The translations under genes and the position numbers were made by a program. A DNA stretch of 64,000 bases from Escallonia rubra. Taxonomy: Eukaryota; Streptophyta; Magnoliopsida; Escalloniales; Escalloniaceae. Below are positions 32,901-42,851 of the stretch, one piece after another. Under the pieces are notes generated by a model, which was not told the origin of the DNA, did no database searches, and was given only the letters and a program-made list of their open reading frames with translations. The stretch's first letter is position 1; every line of letters begins with the position of its first letter. The stretch is from NCBI GenBank assembly GCA_033065855.1, contig JAVXUO010002513.1, forward strand, positions 310,001-374,000, given 5' to 3'.

Positions 32901-33099
32901 AAGTATGCACAAACTAATAGGAGGAAGAGCTTACTCTGACGATAGTGACACCCAGGGACTGGAACTCTTCAAGCAAGTCAGTCTTGGCGGAGTTGGGGCG
33001 AGAGTAGACGTAAGTAGGATGGCCAAGCTTGACGCTTGCCTTCACCATGTGTTTCCCAATGTAACCAGTTCCTCCAAAAATGAGGACCTTGCTCCCCAT
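24477..33099 (-). CDS. NADPH-dependent phenylpropene synthase/reductase, isoflavone reductase-like (PCBER / (iso)eugenol synthase group)
   Basis: A cytosolic NmrA-type Rossmann reductase. Relatives reduce coniferyl acetate to (iso)eugenol or reduce lignans and phenylcoumarans with NADPH. There are five exons: 33099-32935, 31795-31661, 25794-25566, 25199-24996 and 24676-24477. All have GT..AG borders, and the joined frame has no stop (933 bp, 310 residues). The GTG at 33105 is not the start; ATG 33097-33099 is. Motifs are [11 protein letters not shown] (NADPH-binding), the TYVYSRP basic segment, [38 protein letters not shown] with the family's catalytic Lys, [37 protein letters not shown] and the C-terminal [11 protein letters not shown]. 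Intron 2 is 5.9 kb and full of transposons; introns 1, 3 and 4 are 1139, 366 and 319 bp. The family is sure. Choosing between eugenol, isoeugenol or another product needs an assay. Confidence 0.93.
25822..26690. other. AT-rich part of reductase intron 2
   Basis: No gene is seen. The stretch is T-rich with poly(T) tracts, and ends near 26640-26680 with acttttataggtagta, also found at 29820-29838 and possibly a Helitron-like end. Confidence 0.4.
26692..26940. repeat. compound (CA)n(CG)n(TG)n(TA)n microsatellite
   Basis: About 245 bp of almost unbroken alternating pyrimidine-purine: CA/CG runs to about 26825, then TG/CG runs to 26898, then (TA)n to 26940. The CA side and the TG side form an imperfect palindrome centred near 26825. 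The ORFs of repeated Tyr-Ile or His-Thr across it are artefacts of the repeat. Confidence 0.95.
26941..27110. mobile_element. 170-bp MITE inside a TA microsatellite
   Basis: Terminal inverted repeats agctgatccattactagcgc (26941) and gcgctagcaatggatcagct (ending 27110) pair over about 28 bp with one mismatch. They extend inward through a second palindromic part (ttgctagcgcgatctg / agatcgcgccagcaact). It is flanked on both sides by (TA)n, so a TA target duplication is possible but cannot be proved. The superfamily is undetermined. Confidence 0.7.
27128..29549 (+). mobile_element. CACTA-3: small non-autonomous CACTA, 5' terminus missing
   Basis: The right end is ttttcttgtagtg (29537-29549), preceded by inverted TTTAGCGACGG/CCGTCGCTAAA motifs from 29140. 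The left end shows the same subterminal motifs from 27131 (cttttagcgacggatttgcc), but the expected CACTACAAG terminus is replaced by (TA)n. A C-rich segment at 27340-27600 matches the position of GC-rich segments just inside the 5' ends of CACTA-1 and -2, giving + orientation. No transposase is present; 27620-29120 holds no recognised gene. It lies within intron 2 of the reductase gene. Confidence 0.8.
29640..29840 (-). mobile_element. Helitron-like 5' terminus (tentative)
   Basis: On the minus strand the segment begins tctatactacctataaaag at 29840, close to the TCTATACTA...TAAAAG start of many plant Helitrons, between an A and a T. Similar, more decayed ends are near 26680 and 57560 (minus). 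No CTRR end with a hairpin was confirmed, so the extent is unknown. Confidence 0.35.
30082..31238. mobile_element. non-autonomous MULE, GC-rich core, in reductase intron 2
   Basis: A perfect 9-bp target duplication, tatataata, at 30073-30081 and 31239-31247. Long terminal inverted repeats start gggctaattacacctatat and continue through tgacacaaagtttcaaaatg, matched by the inverse at 31130-31238. The core, 30240-31030, is unusually GC-rich against its AT-rich surroundings. It carries overlapping long open frames but no recognised domain, and may be a captured host segment of Pack-MULE type. No transposase. Confidence 0.83.
30868..31010 (+). repeat. 31-bp GC-rich tandem repeat in MULE core
   Basis: Three and a half units of the type gggggctgctggcggcgtgg + ggctacggagg between about 30890 and 31005, with one variant unit upstream. 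The open frames through it (Gly/Arg/Trp/Ala repeats) follow from the repeat length pattern and are not taken as genes. Confidence 0.8.
31940..32570 (+). mobile_element. possible retroposed fragment with ORF in reductase intron 1
   Basis: The segment lies in intron 1, opposite to the gene. It has a C-rich leader, an open frame 32121-32525 (about 134 codons, including [16 protein letters not shown]) and an A-rich end (gaagaaaaagaaaataaa, about 32551-32570), which resembles a non-LTR retroposon 3' end. No family motif is recognised in the ORF and no target duplication was confirmed. Confidence 0.35.
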
Positions 33100-33159
33100 C
33101 TTCACAGCTCCTTTGCTTGCTTCTCTCGCTTACCCAGTACTTCTCACTCCACGCTCTGC

Positions 33160-33165
33160 TTTATA
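33160..33165 (-). promoter_or_regulatory. TATA box of the reductase gene
   Basis: The minus strand reads TATAAA inside ctgTATAAAgcagagc, 61 bases above the ATG. This predicts a start site near 33130 and a 5' leader of about 30 nt. Confidence 0.6.
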
Positions 33166-33227
33166 CAGGCACAGAGACTATGCTACAGGCTTGTACCACA
33201 GGCTCAGGTCCTTGTCCTATTTGGTCA

Positions 33228-34227
33228 CTTGATGGTCGTTTTTGGGCAGCTTGCACGCGGGTCAACGTGTGCCTTTGCATTTCTAAGTAAAGCACGCCTT
33301 TCAAACTGTAGTGGAAGTACTTTCTAAGTGATTTAAAAATGTTTCTGGACACGTTTTTCACTTGTAATGTAAAGCCTTAGTGATTTTTGATTCGTTGGTT
33401 TAGGAAAGCTTTTGTTCTAACCTTGATTAATTAAAGGTCAACTTGGTGCTTGTACCAGCAGTTGTTTTCCTACTCCCTCTATTTTAATTTTTTTCCAAGT
33501 GTTTGCCTCTTTATAGGGAGAGCAGATATTGCACAATTTTGGACAGTTAGTTTAGACTATCTAGAATCGTCGAATTAACAAAAAATGATAGAGGGACAAA
33601 TAAGTTTTTAACAACATAACTATCTCAGAGGCCACGATTGACACTAATGGCTGCCCACCATCTAAATTCACAATTGTTAAGTACCCCGTAAAATAAGATC
33701 CTATACTCAGTCGTTGCTGACCATACTTGATGGTCGTTTTTGGGCAGCTTGCACGAGGGTCAACGTGTGCCTCTGCATTTCCAAGTAAAGCGCGCCTTTC
33801 AAACTGTAGTGGAAGTACTTTCTAAGTGATTTAAAAATGTTTCTGGACACATTTTTCACTTGTAATATAAAGCCTTAGTGATTTTTGATTCGTTGGTTTA
33901 GGAAAGCTTTTGCTCTAACCTTGATTAATTAAAGGTCAACTTGGTGCTTGTACCAGCAGTTGTTTTCCTACTCCCTCTATTTTAAATTTTTTCCAAGTGT
34001 TTGCCTCTCTCTTTAAACGGAGAGCAGATATTGCACAATTTTGGACAGTTAGTTTAGACTATCTAGAATCGTCGAATTAAGAAGAAATGATAGTGGGACA
34101 AATAAGTTTTTAACAACATAACTATCTCAGAGGCCACGATTGACACTAATGGCTGCCCACCATCTAAATTCACAATTGTTAAGTACCCCATAAAATAAGA
34201 TCCTATTCTCAGTCGTTGCTGACCATA
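33228..34227 (-). repeat. about 498-bp tandem duplication in the reductase promoter
   Basis: Copy 1 (about 33228-33725) and copy 2 (about 33726-34227) both start ttgatggtcgtttttgggca and end cagtcgttgctgaccatac. They differ by scattered substitutions, such as cacgcgggt/cacgagggt, plus one short insertion. Copy 1 begins about 130 bp above the ATG, so the duplication doubles the proximal-to-mid promoter. A single diverged copy occurs in the paralogous promoter at 61.8-63.0 kb. Confidence 0.88.
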
Positions 34228-36145
34228 CTACAAGTAAAAATCCATTTCCCCCATAATTTAGGTGGTCAATCGACGTCCTTGGTTTAGATGTACATCCACC
34301 CTGCGACAAGATGAAACTTGCTGAAAAGCTGATCGATAGGCCTACAGCTAAAGCAAAATTTTTAATCAAATCTAATATAGAGCAATCTCAAACGAGCATT
34401 ACAACCCATAAAGATCACACTATTTTAGTGAAATTCACTATTGCTTAAGCATCAAAACTAGTCGAAACGAATTCTTTACTCATTAATATTGTAGGAGGTT
34501 TATAGTTCTTGTCGAAAGGGCGGTGGATTTTCAATTGAGAGAATTGAAAAGTGCATTTGTACTTTTTAGGGTCAACAATAAATTTTATGTGGGAAAAGTG
34601 AAGTGGATATATATATCACTCTCTTCGACTTATTATGGTCCCTGCATGCATCGAGGAAAAGCTTAATAGGAATCTGTAAGGGAACAGAATTTGTAGCTAA
34701 AATTTTTGCAGACGCCCAATATTTTGCAGCCACAGATCCATCTTCGGGTCATTGTGTATGCATAGTTTCCTTATCGTCATTGCTAGTTTGGCATATCATC
34801 GCATCTTCTATAATATTTGCGTTTTTATTAAATCATGATTTATGCTAGTATTGGATTTTAGTGCCTGGTACAGATTAATTTTGGGTGCAGGAGCACAATT
34901 GTCAGACTTTGGTGAATAATGATTAACTCATCTTGAAGAATTCTTATAATCGACACGCCATAAGTCTAATTTTGTTAAGTATGAATTGATATAATCAGGA
35001 TTTAGCGCTCCTTTCTAAATCTGACACACCCTTAGGATCTTATAAATATCATGAGCTCTATTCAATTCTCTTAACTGATTCTAAAATCATGTGAAACTAG
35101 ACTTAATTCCATAACTTTATATAGTACTATTTAGGTTCATAACAAATTTCAGGATAAGAAAGACTAAAGCCTCTGAAGCTGGCCGATCTACACAGTTTTG
35201 ATGGGGACTTAATTACTAAACCCCACAGGGATGTTTTTAAAAAATTTCGAGGTAATGGCCGCCCAAAAAATGCACTCCTGGCTGGTGATGCATCCCCGAG
35301 ACACGAAAAGAAAGTTCATACCTTTGAATTTGGCAGTTTTTCGGGTATTTAGTTGGTTTTGCACCTGAAGTTGATATTCTTAACCTCTAAGTGCTTCTAG
35401 GCTATATTAAGGTCTTAGTGCTCATAGTAAGGAGGAACTATGAGGCTGTATTTCAGTTCCCTCTCACCTATAAATCCTAATCGACCTGCATAACAGTCAT
35501 CTAACTCACCTCCGATCCGATCAATTTCAACTTCATAGGCGACTATCAAGGTGTAAAGTAATCAAATTTTCCTCACCAAGTATAGATCAATCCTGTAGAG
35601 AATTTATTGAACTCAAACAACTAAAGTTTCTATAGCGGGAAACATTACAATTTATTGCTAAAGGCAATATCTAACATGTAGTTAGCATGCTTCACAGTTT
35701 CTATTTAAATTAGGTTGTCAAGCAATGTTATGTGATTGATTCACCTAACCTGTTTGACTAAAACGATAAAAAAGGAAGGGTGTGTCTTCTAATATGTTTG
35801 ACTTAAACGAAAAAAGAAGTAATTAAGGGTGTGTCTCGACACCTTATTCTAGCAAATCAACTCCCCATTAAGCATTTGGTCTTTAACTGACTCAATTATC
35901 ACTTCAATATTTTTATTGAAAAGATTGCGGTAGCCAACAAAAGAAATAGGTTTGCCGGATTGTAGACTTCTCCTACCATCTAGTTTGTCTATAACTCGGC
36001 TTGCAGTCAAAATCTATCCTTTATTCTTTTGATTTTGGGGGTACGTAGGGTGGGTACGTGTGGGGCACGGGGGACCGGGAGGGGGAGGGGGAAGGGGAAA
36101 GATAGAGTATCAAGAAAACCCGTGGTTTGCCGATTTTCGCATTTG
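34228..36145. other. upstream flank of the reductase gene, no gene seen
   Basis: The part up to about 34600 is shared with the truncated paralogous promoter (62680-62990). The rest is AT-rich single-copy-looking DNA without a supported ORF, ending in a short G-rich tract (about 36040-36105) before the Copia element. Confidence 0.5.
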
Positions 36146-36150
36146 AGACC

Positions 36151-37098
36151 TGTTGGAATTGGGTTTTAAACCCATTGTGGAGAAGCAACTTTGACTCAAT
36201 TTTCAAATGGGTTCCAAACCATAGCTTGGTTAGGAACAAATTAATTCACGTTCATCTATTGGAATAGATGATCGTGGTATATTCACATGTTTAAAACGAA
36301 TGAGAAGTGAATGAGAAAATTGAAGCTAAAGTTAGTGGTTCACCTTGAAAGGAAAAGAGTATCCCACATTGAAGAGATAAAGCCAATGTTGTCTCCTTAT
36401 AAAGCTTAGCCTTGAGCTAAGGGATGGGCCCCTTGGGGGTACCCATGTTTTGTAAGGAGGGAGGACCTAGGTTGACCCAAGGTCCACCACGCGCGCGCCG
36501 CCCGCCCCGTCCCGGTCCGTGGCTTGGGCTTGGGCTAGGCCCAATCAGGCTTTATTCTTTTTGGGACAAATAAATTTTATTTATTTAATTTCCTTTCCGA
36601 AAAGTTGTGACCTTTCCTTTCCAACCAACCAGCTGTGAAGAGTTGCACCCCCCAGTGAATACTCTGTGTATAAAACCGAGTCAGTTTACAGAAGTTATGT
36701 ACGAATTAAAATCCCGAAAATTTTCTTTTCTTCTGTACAAGAGTCTGTCCAGTTTTAAGTGTTCGTAAAAGAAGAAAGAGCTCTACCATTGTTTGGTTCG
36801 CCGGGTCTGGAAATTTGGTGTGCTACTATTTTCAGACGTAGCCGTTGTATCCTGGGAGACTATCGTCAAGAACCGTCAGCACCGTTGCGGGACGAATAAA
36901 GTCTTAAGGACAGTGAATCAAATTCACGCCTCGGCCCCTTTTTCCTTTGCTGTTCTGCTTTTCTGCAATCCTGTTGTGAGTTCATTTTAATTGTTCTTGC
37001 AAAGACTATATATGTTCTGTTTAGTAAACTATATTTCAGTATTTCGTACTTAATTGTTTTCTGCACAAGTATACACAAAGTATATATTTAGAACAACA
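36151..37098 (+). repeat. Copia 5' LTR
   Basis: 948 bp, TG...CA ends, with a TATAAA at about 36669-36674 (ctctgtgTATAAAaccgag) as the likely promoter. It contains a GC-rich stretch near 36490-36535 that is 18 bp shorter overall than in the 3' LTR. Confidence 0.93.
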
Positions 37099-37328
37099 AT
37101 CTTAAGACTTTATCCCGTACTTTGTGTACATGTGTAGAAACAGTATTTTCTAAACAGTGTTTTTCAAATTTCGTTTTCTTATTTGATTCTATCAATCTAT
37201 ACTAAAATTATTTTCAGTTTCTGAATTTAATTTTAGTGATACTAGAATCTGTTTTCGTTATACCTTTGTGATAGACTGGATTATTTTTGCTTATTAATAG
37301 TTGTTATATTCTGTTGATAGATATAACA

Positions 37329-37913
37329 ATGGCTACTAGCGAAACCAATTCGGAAAGTGGACCGGTTCATCCCAGCGGTGGGACTGTGTATGCGACACCT
37401 TACGTTGCACCTGCTCATGGTTCCGTTGGACTTGGTGAAAGACCGGAAAAGTTCAACGGAAAGGATTTTAAGAGATGGCAACAGAAAATGTTGTTCTATC
37501 TTACCACCTTGAACTTGGCAAGGTTCTTGCACGAGGATGCACCAGATCTTGGTGACAATCCTGACCGGCAAACAGTGGCTGCCGTGGATGCTTGGAAGCA
37601 TTCGGATTTTTTGTGCAAGAACTACATCCTCAATGGATTGGACAATGCGTTGTATAACGTATACAGTCCAATGGCCAATGCGAAAGCATTGTGGGAATCC
37701 TTGGAAAGGAAATACAAAACGGAAGATGCCGGCTCAAAGAAATTTGTAGTCGGCAAATTCCTTGATTTCAAGATGGTGGATTCCAAGACTGTGATTAGTC
37801 AAGTCCAAGAGTTTCAGCTAATCCTCCATGATATTCATGCGGAAGGGATGGTACTTGGAGAATCTTTTCAAGTGGCTGCGCTAATTGAAAAATTGCCACC
37901 TACTTGGAGATGA
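37329..37913 (+). pseudogene. Copia gag, N-terminal part, cut by a small deletion
   Basis: ATG 37329 ([11 protein letters not shown]). A Copia capsid-type domain (UBN2) reads [18 protein letters not shown], then [38 protein letters not shown] and [13 protein letters not shown]. The frame ends in TGA at 37911-37913. The sequence continues in the next frame with [17 protein letters not shown], whereas related elements keep a dozen extra residues between PPTW and MKLEDL. A short out-of-frame deletion therefore joined the two parts and split gag from pol. Confidence 0.88.
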
Positions 37914-40900
37914 AGCTCGAGGATTTGATCGTCAGATTGAGGATTGAGGAGGATAATCGCCAGTCCGAGAAGAAGGCCGGTAATTATCATCATGAGGCCA
38001 AGGCAAATGTGGTCGAGCAAGGTCCATCAAAGAGGAGGAAAATTTCCGATTCCGATGGTCCAAGCGGAGCAAGCGGCTCAAATTTCAAAAGCGGTGAGAA
38101 GAAGAAGTTCAAAGGGAATTGCTTTGGGTGCGGCAAAGCTGGCCATCGTGCTAAAGATTGTCGCAAGAACAAAGGCAACTTTAAAGGAAAGAATTCTCAA
38201 GCCAATGTGACCGAAGTTACCAAAATCACCGAGGACGTGACAGATTTGAATTTATCTGCGGTGGTATCCGAAGTCAACTTGGTTGGAAATCCCAAACAGT
38301 GGTGGGTAGACACAGGCGCTACTCGACATGTGTGCTCCGAGCGAAGTATGTTTACTACATATGAGAGCGCCAACAACGAGAATCTGTTCATGGGAAACTC
38401 TTCTTCTTCAAAGGTGCTAGGAATGGGCAAGGTGGTCTTAAAGATGACATCCGGAAAGGAATTGAGTCTCAACAATGTGCTTCATGTGCCAGACATTCGG
38501 AAGAATCTAGTGTCAGGCTCATTGTTGAGTAAGAATGGTTTCAAGCTAGTGTTTGAGAGCGATAAATTTGTACTCACTAAAAGTGGGATGTTTGTAGGAA
38601 AAGGGTACTTATGTGATGGTCTGTTTAAGCTAAATGTAATGACCATCGTGCCTAAAGTTGTACCAAATTCCGATATTAATAAAATTATTTCTTCTGCTTA
38701 CTTGTTGGAATCTCCTAATTTATGGCATCGTAGATTAGGTCATGTAAATTATGGTTCCATACAAAAGCTAGTGAAAAATGGTTTTTTGCCTAAAATGGAT
38801 TTTGACTCACATAAAGCATGTGAAATTTGTGTTGAAGCTAAAATGGCAAAAACGTCTTTCAAGTCAATTGAAAGAAGTACGGAACCTTTAAGTCTAATTC
38901 ATAGTGACATATGTGACTTAAAGGTGGTACAATCTAGAGGAGGAAAAAAGTATTTTATTACTTTTATTGATGATTGTACGAGATTTTGTTATGTATATTT
39001 GCTTAGAAGCAAGGATGAAGCCTTGGAAGCATTTATGCAATACAAAATTGAGGTTGAAAATCAACTTAGCAAGAAAATCAAAGTACTAAGAAGTGATAGA
39101 GGCGGAGAATATGTTTTCCCTTTTGAAAAATTTTGTGCCGATCACGGAATCATTCATGAGACCACGGCACCGTATACGCCTCAGTCAAATGGAATTGCTG
39201 AGCGGAAAAATCGTACTTTAAAGGAAATGATGAATGCTTTGTTGATAAATTCTGGACTACCGGATAACTTGTGGGGGGAAGCGGTCTTAACCGCAAATCA
39301 TATACTTAATAAAGTACCTCACAAGAAGTTGCAAAAGACACCTTATGAGCTATGGAAAGGTCGTCCTCCTTCTTTCAAATATCTTAAAGTGTGGGGGTGT
39401 CTAGCAAAGGTAGCTATCCCACCACCTAAAATGGTCAAAATAGGACCTAAAACGGTCGATGGGATTTTTATTGGATATGCAAGCCATAGCTCGGCATATC
39501 GGTTCTTAGTGCATAAATCTGAAGTTGACGATATACACGTCAACACCATTATGGAGACAAGGAATGCACATTTCTTCGAGGATGTATTTCCTTGTCGAGT
39601 GGCACAAGAACAAAGTTCTTTAAAAAGAACTAGTATGAACCAAGAACCCTCACAAGAGGAAGATGAGCCAAGACGTAGCAAGAGAGCTAGAACGTCTACA
39701 TCTTTTGGTCCTGATTTTCTAACATATTTGTTAGAAAATGAGCCTCGTACTTACAGTGAAGCAATGTCGAGTCCCGAAGCTCTTCATTGGAAAGAGGCTA
39801 TTAATAGTGAAATAGAATCCATCATGCAAAATCATACATGGGAACTGGTGGATCTTCCTCCTGGAAATAAACCATTAGGGTGTAAATGGCTTTTCAAGAG
39901 AAAGATGAAAGCTGATGGAACGATCGAGAAATATAAGGCCCGACTAGTTGTCAAGGGATATAGACAAAAGGAAGGCCTTGATTATTTCGATACATATTCA
40001 CCAGTTACAAGAATAACATCCATTCGAATATTGATAGCTCTTGCAGCTATTAATAATCTTGAGATACACCAAATGGATGTGAAAACAGCTTTCCTAAATG
40101 GAGATCTTAATGAAGAGATCTATATAGAGCAACCCGAGGGGTTTGTAGCTCCTGATCATAAAAGGAAGGTGTGCAAGCTTGTTAAGTCACTTTATGGACT
40201 AAAACAGGCTCCGAAACAATGGCATGAAAAGTTTGATAAAGTCATGATCGAAAATGGCTTTAGAATCAACGAATGTGATAAATGTGTCTATGTTAAAGGC
40301 ACGGAAAAAGGATATGTCATTGTTTGCCTTTATGTGGATGATATGCTCATTATCGGGAGCAATGATGAATTCATTAAGGCTACAAAGAAAATGTTGGCCA
40401 GTAAATTTGATATGAAAGATATGGGTGTGGCTGATGTTATACTTGGTATGAAAATTACCAAAACATCAAATGGACTAGTCTTGTCACAATCTCATTATAT
40501 TGAGAAAGTGCTAGACAAATTTAAAAGTTATGATAATAGTCCAGTTAAGACACCACTAGATGTAAATTTACATCTAACAAAGAATACTGGTGAAGGAATA
40601 TCTCAATTAGAGTATTCGCGTATAATTGGTAGCCTAATGTATATCATGAATTGCACGAGACCCGATATAGCATATGCTGTCAGTAAACTGAGCAGATATA
40701 CTAGCAATCCAGGGAAGAATCATTGGATAGCTATTGTAAGAGTTTTAAGGTACTTAAAATATACCTTAAGCTTTGGGCTGTATTATACAAGATATCCAGC
40801 TGTATTAGAAGGATACAGTGATGCCAACTGGATATCAGATTCTAATGAAACAAAATCCACAAGTGGATATGTGTTTACATTAGGAGGAGCAGCTATTTCT

Positions 40901-41281
40901 TGGAAATCCTCTAAACAGACATGTATTGCCAGATCCACTATGGAATCTGAATTCATTGCTTTAGATAAAGCAGGAGAAGAAGCGGAGTGGCTTCGTAATT
41001 TCTTGGAGGATATTCCAAATTGGCCTAAGCCTGTGCCACCAATTTGCATACATTGTGATAGTCAATCTGCAATTGGAAGAGCACAAAGCAGTATGTATAA
41101 CGGCAAGTCTAGACACATACGTCGCAGACACAATACCGTTAGACAATTACTTTCTAGTGGAATTATCTCTATTGACTATGTGAAGTCAAAGGATAATATT
41201 GCGGATCCGTTAACGAAAGCTTTGACTAGAGAGAAAGTAAATGTGTCATCAAGGGGAATGGGTCTTAAGCCTATGAACTAA
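37904..41281 (+). CDS. Copia gag C-terminus / pol polyprotein (protease, integrase, RT, RNase H)
   Basis: Open for about 1120 residues. Order: zinc knuckle [14 protein letters not shown] (residues about 73-86); aspartic protease [12 protein letters not shown] (about 134); integrase HHCC finger (HRRLGHV...CEICVEAK) and DDE core with [11 protein letters not shown] and [10 protein letters not shown] with [25 protein letters not shown] and [10 protein letters not shown]; RNase H with [16 protein letters not shown] and HCDSQSAI. All catalytic residues I can place are present, so pol is intact. It has lost its link to the gag start because of the deletion at about 37905, and the element would need complementation. 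The stop is at 41279-41281. Confidence 0.94.
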   Translation: MEMKLEDLIVRLRIEEDNRQSEKKAGNYHHEAKANVVEQGPSKRRKISDSDGPSGASGSNFKSGEKKKFKGNCFGCGKAGHRAKDCRKNKGNFKGKNSQANVTEVTKITEDVTDLNLSAVVSEVNLVGNPKQWWVDTGATRHVCSERSMFTTYESANNENLFMGNSSSSKVLGMGKVVLKMTSGKELSLNNVLHVPDIRKNLVSGSLLSKNGFKLVFESDKFVLTKSGMFVGKGYLCDGLFKLNVMTIVPKVVPNSDINKIISSAYLLESPNLWHRRLGHVNYGSIQKLVKNGFLPKMDFDSHKACEICVEAKMAKTSFKSIERSTEPLSLIHSDICDLKVVQSRGGKKYFITFIDDCTRFCYVYLLRSKDEALEAFMQYKIEVENQLSKKIKVLRSDRGGEYVFPFEKFCADHGIIHETTAPYTPQSNGIAERKNRTLKEMMNALLINSGLPDNLWGEAVLTANHILNKVPHKKLQKTPYELWKGRPPSFKYLKVWGCLAKVAIPPPKMVKIGPKTVDGIFIGYASHSSAYRFLVHKSEVDDIHVNTIMETRNAHFFEDVFPCRVAQEQSSLKRTSMNQEPSQEEDEPRRSKRARTSTSFGPDFLTYLLENEPRTYSEAMSSPEALHWKEAINSEIESIMQNHTWELVDLPPGNKPLGCKWLFKRKMKADGTIEKYKARLVVKGYRQKEGLDYFDTYSPVTRITSIRILIALAAINNLEIHQMDVKTAFLNGDLNEEIYIEQPEGFVAPDHKRKVCKLVKSLYGLKQAPKQWHEKFDKVMIENGFRINECDKCVYVKGTEKGYVIVCLYVDDMLIIGSNDEFIKATKKMLASKFDMKDMGVADVILGMKITKTSNGLVLSQSHYIEKVLDKFKSYDNSPVKTPLDVNLHLTKNTGEGISQLEYSRIIGSLMYIMNCTRPDIAYAVSKLSRYTSNPGKNHWIAIVRVLRYLKYTLSFGLYYTRYPAVLEGYSDANWISDSNETKSTSGYVFTLGGAAISWKSSKQTCIARSTMESEFIALDKAGEEAEWLRNFLEDIPNWPKPVPPICIHCDSQSAIGRAQSSMYNGKSRHIRRRHNTVRQLLSSGIISIDYVKSKDNIADPLTKALTREKVNVSSRGMGLKPMN

Positions 41282-41880
41282 AGAGTTGCCATAATGGAAA
41301 CCCTACCTAGCTGACTGGAGATCCCAAGATCTAGGTTCAAAGGGAAAACCGAATTATGTAAATGCGACTCAGACAGAGCACTGTGGGGGGTTAAAACCCT
41401 CATATCCATTCCTATGATGAGAAGACAGTGGCACCTACAAAAGGTTAGGTTAAGCTATGCTTTTAATGACTCTTATATCTTGGAAATCTAAGTGGGGGTG
41501 CGGTAGGAACCTCTTAATAAGAAGTCACCTATGTGAGTAAGAAGTGGGGCCGCTTCTATGAGAATTGTAAGGCTGAATTCTCAAAGAGTACTCATGAAAA
41601 CCAGGAGTTGTTCAGGGCCAAAATGAACACAACAATGAGAACCTCAAAACAATGTTTGAGCGATACTGTGTGAAGTTCTATTGTCTCGGTTTACACTAAG
41701 GGTTGAACAGTTCAAGACATCATGTTCACTGGTTAACCAGTAAATCCGATAGTTCTCACTAGGGAAGGTTCAAGGCCATCGGCTACCTATCCCGATGCAG
41801 TGTCGTTCTAAAGAACTCTTTCTTATGTCAGTGTTTCTGTGCGTATAGAGTCCAGTCAATTTTCTATTCATGTGGGGGAT
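41282..41880 (+). other. Copia 3' non-coding region
   Basis: About 600 bp between the pol stop and the 3' LTR with no ORF of note. It ends tcatgtgggggat, the purine-rich priming stretch directly before the LTR. Confidence 0.6.
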
Positions 41881-42846
41881 TGTTGGAATTGGGTTTTAAA
41901 CCCATTGTGGAGAAGCAACTTTGACTCAATTTTCAAATGGGTTCCAAACCATAGCTTGGTTAGGAACAAATTAATTCACGTTCATCTATTGGAATAGATG
42001 ATCGTGGTATATTCACATGTTTAAAACGAATGAGAAGTGAATGAGAAAATTGAAGCTAAAGTTAGTGGTTCACCTTGAAAGGAAAAGAGTATCCCACATT
42101 GAAGAGATAAAGCCAATGTTGTCTCCTTATAAAGCTTAGCCTTGAGCTAAGGGATGGGCCCCTTGGGGGTACCCATGTTTTGTAAGGAGGGAGGACCTAG
42201 GTTGACCCAAGGTCCACCACACGCGCGCGCCGCCCGCCCCGCCCCGTCCCGGTCCGGTCCGTGGCCGTGGCTTGGGCTTGGGCTAGGCCCAATCAGGCTT
42301 TATTCTTTTTGGGACAAATAAATTTTATTTATTTAATTTCCTTTCCGAAAAGTTGTGACCTTTCCTTTCCAACCAACCAGCTGTGAAGAGTTGCACCCCC
42401 CAGTGAATACTCTGTGTATAAAACCGAGTCAGTTTACAGAAGTTATGTACGAATTAAAATCCCGAAAATTTTCTTTTCTTCTGTACAAGAGTCTGTCCAG
42501 TTTTAAGTGTTCGTAAAAGAAGAAAGAGCTCTACCATTGTTTGGTTCGCCGGGTCTGAAAATTTGGTGTGCTACTATTTTCAGACGTAGCCGTTGTATCC
42601 TGGGAGACTATCGTCAAGAACCGTCAGCACCGTTGCGGGACGAATAAAGTCTTAAGGACAGTGAATCAAATTCACGCCTCGGCCCCTTTTTCCTTTGCTG
42701 TTCTGCTTTTCTGCAATCCTGTTGTGAGTTCATTTTAATTGTTCTTGCAAAGACTATATATGTTCTGTTTAGTAAACTATATTTCAGTATTTCGTACTTA
42801 ATTGTTTTCTGCACAAGTATACACAAAGTATATATTTAGAACAACA
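41881..42846 (+). repeat. Copia 3' LTR
   Basis: 966 bp, nearly identical to the 5' LTR. Extra bases come from repeats of cgcg, ccccg, ggtcc and gtggcc units around 42220-42270. Confidence 0.93.
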
Positions 42847-42851
42847 AGACC

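Larger units (their letters stand above)
36151..42846 (+). mobile_element. Ty1/Copia LTR retrotransposon, recent insertion
   Basis: LTRs at 36151-37098 and 41881-42846 both begin tgttggaattggg and end gaacaaca. The 5-bp target duplication agacc is at 36146-36150 and 42847-42851. The LTRs differ by one substitution (gggtctgGaaat / gggtctgAaaat) and small indels in a GC-rich stretch, so the insertion is young. Order gag-protease-integrase-RT-RNase H identifies Copia. No standard initiator-tRNA-Met primer site is evident directly after the 5' LTR. The sequence before the 3' LTR is tgtgggggat. Confidence 0.95.

Noticed and set aside
33103-33105. Upstream GTG as start of the reductase
   Set aside because: Plant genes start at ATG; ATG 33097-33099 gives the family's normal [10 protein letters not shown] start.
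34228-34260. actacaag as another CACTA end
   Set aside because: No leading C and no TTTAGCGACGG subterminal repeats follow; it is chance.
37099-37130. Primer-binding site for initiator tRNA-Met after the Copia 5' LTR
   Set aside because: The sequence atcttaagactttatcccg does not match the usual TGGTATCAGAGC-type site; no other tRNA match could be assigned by eye.
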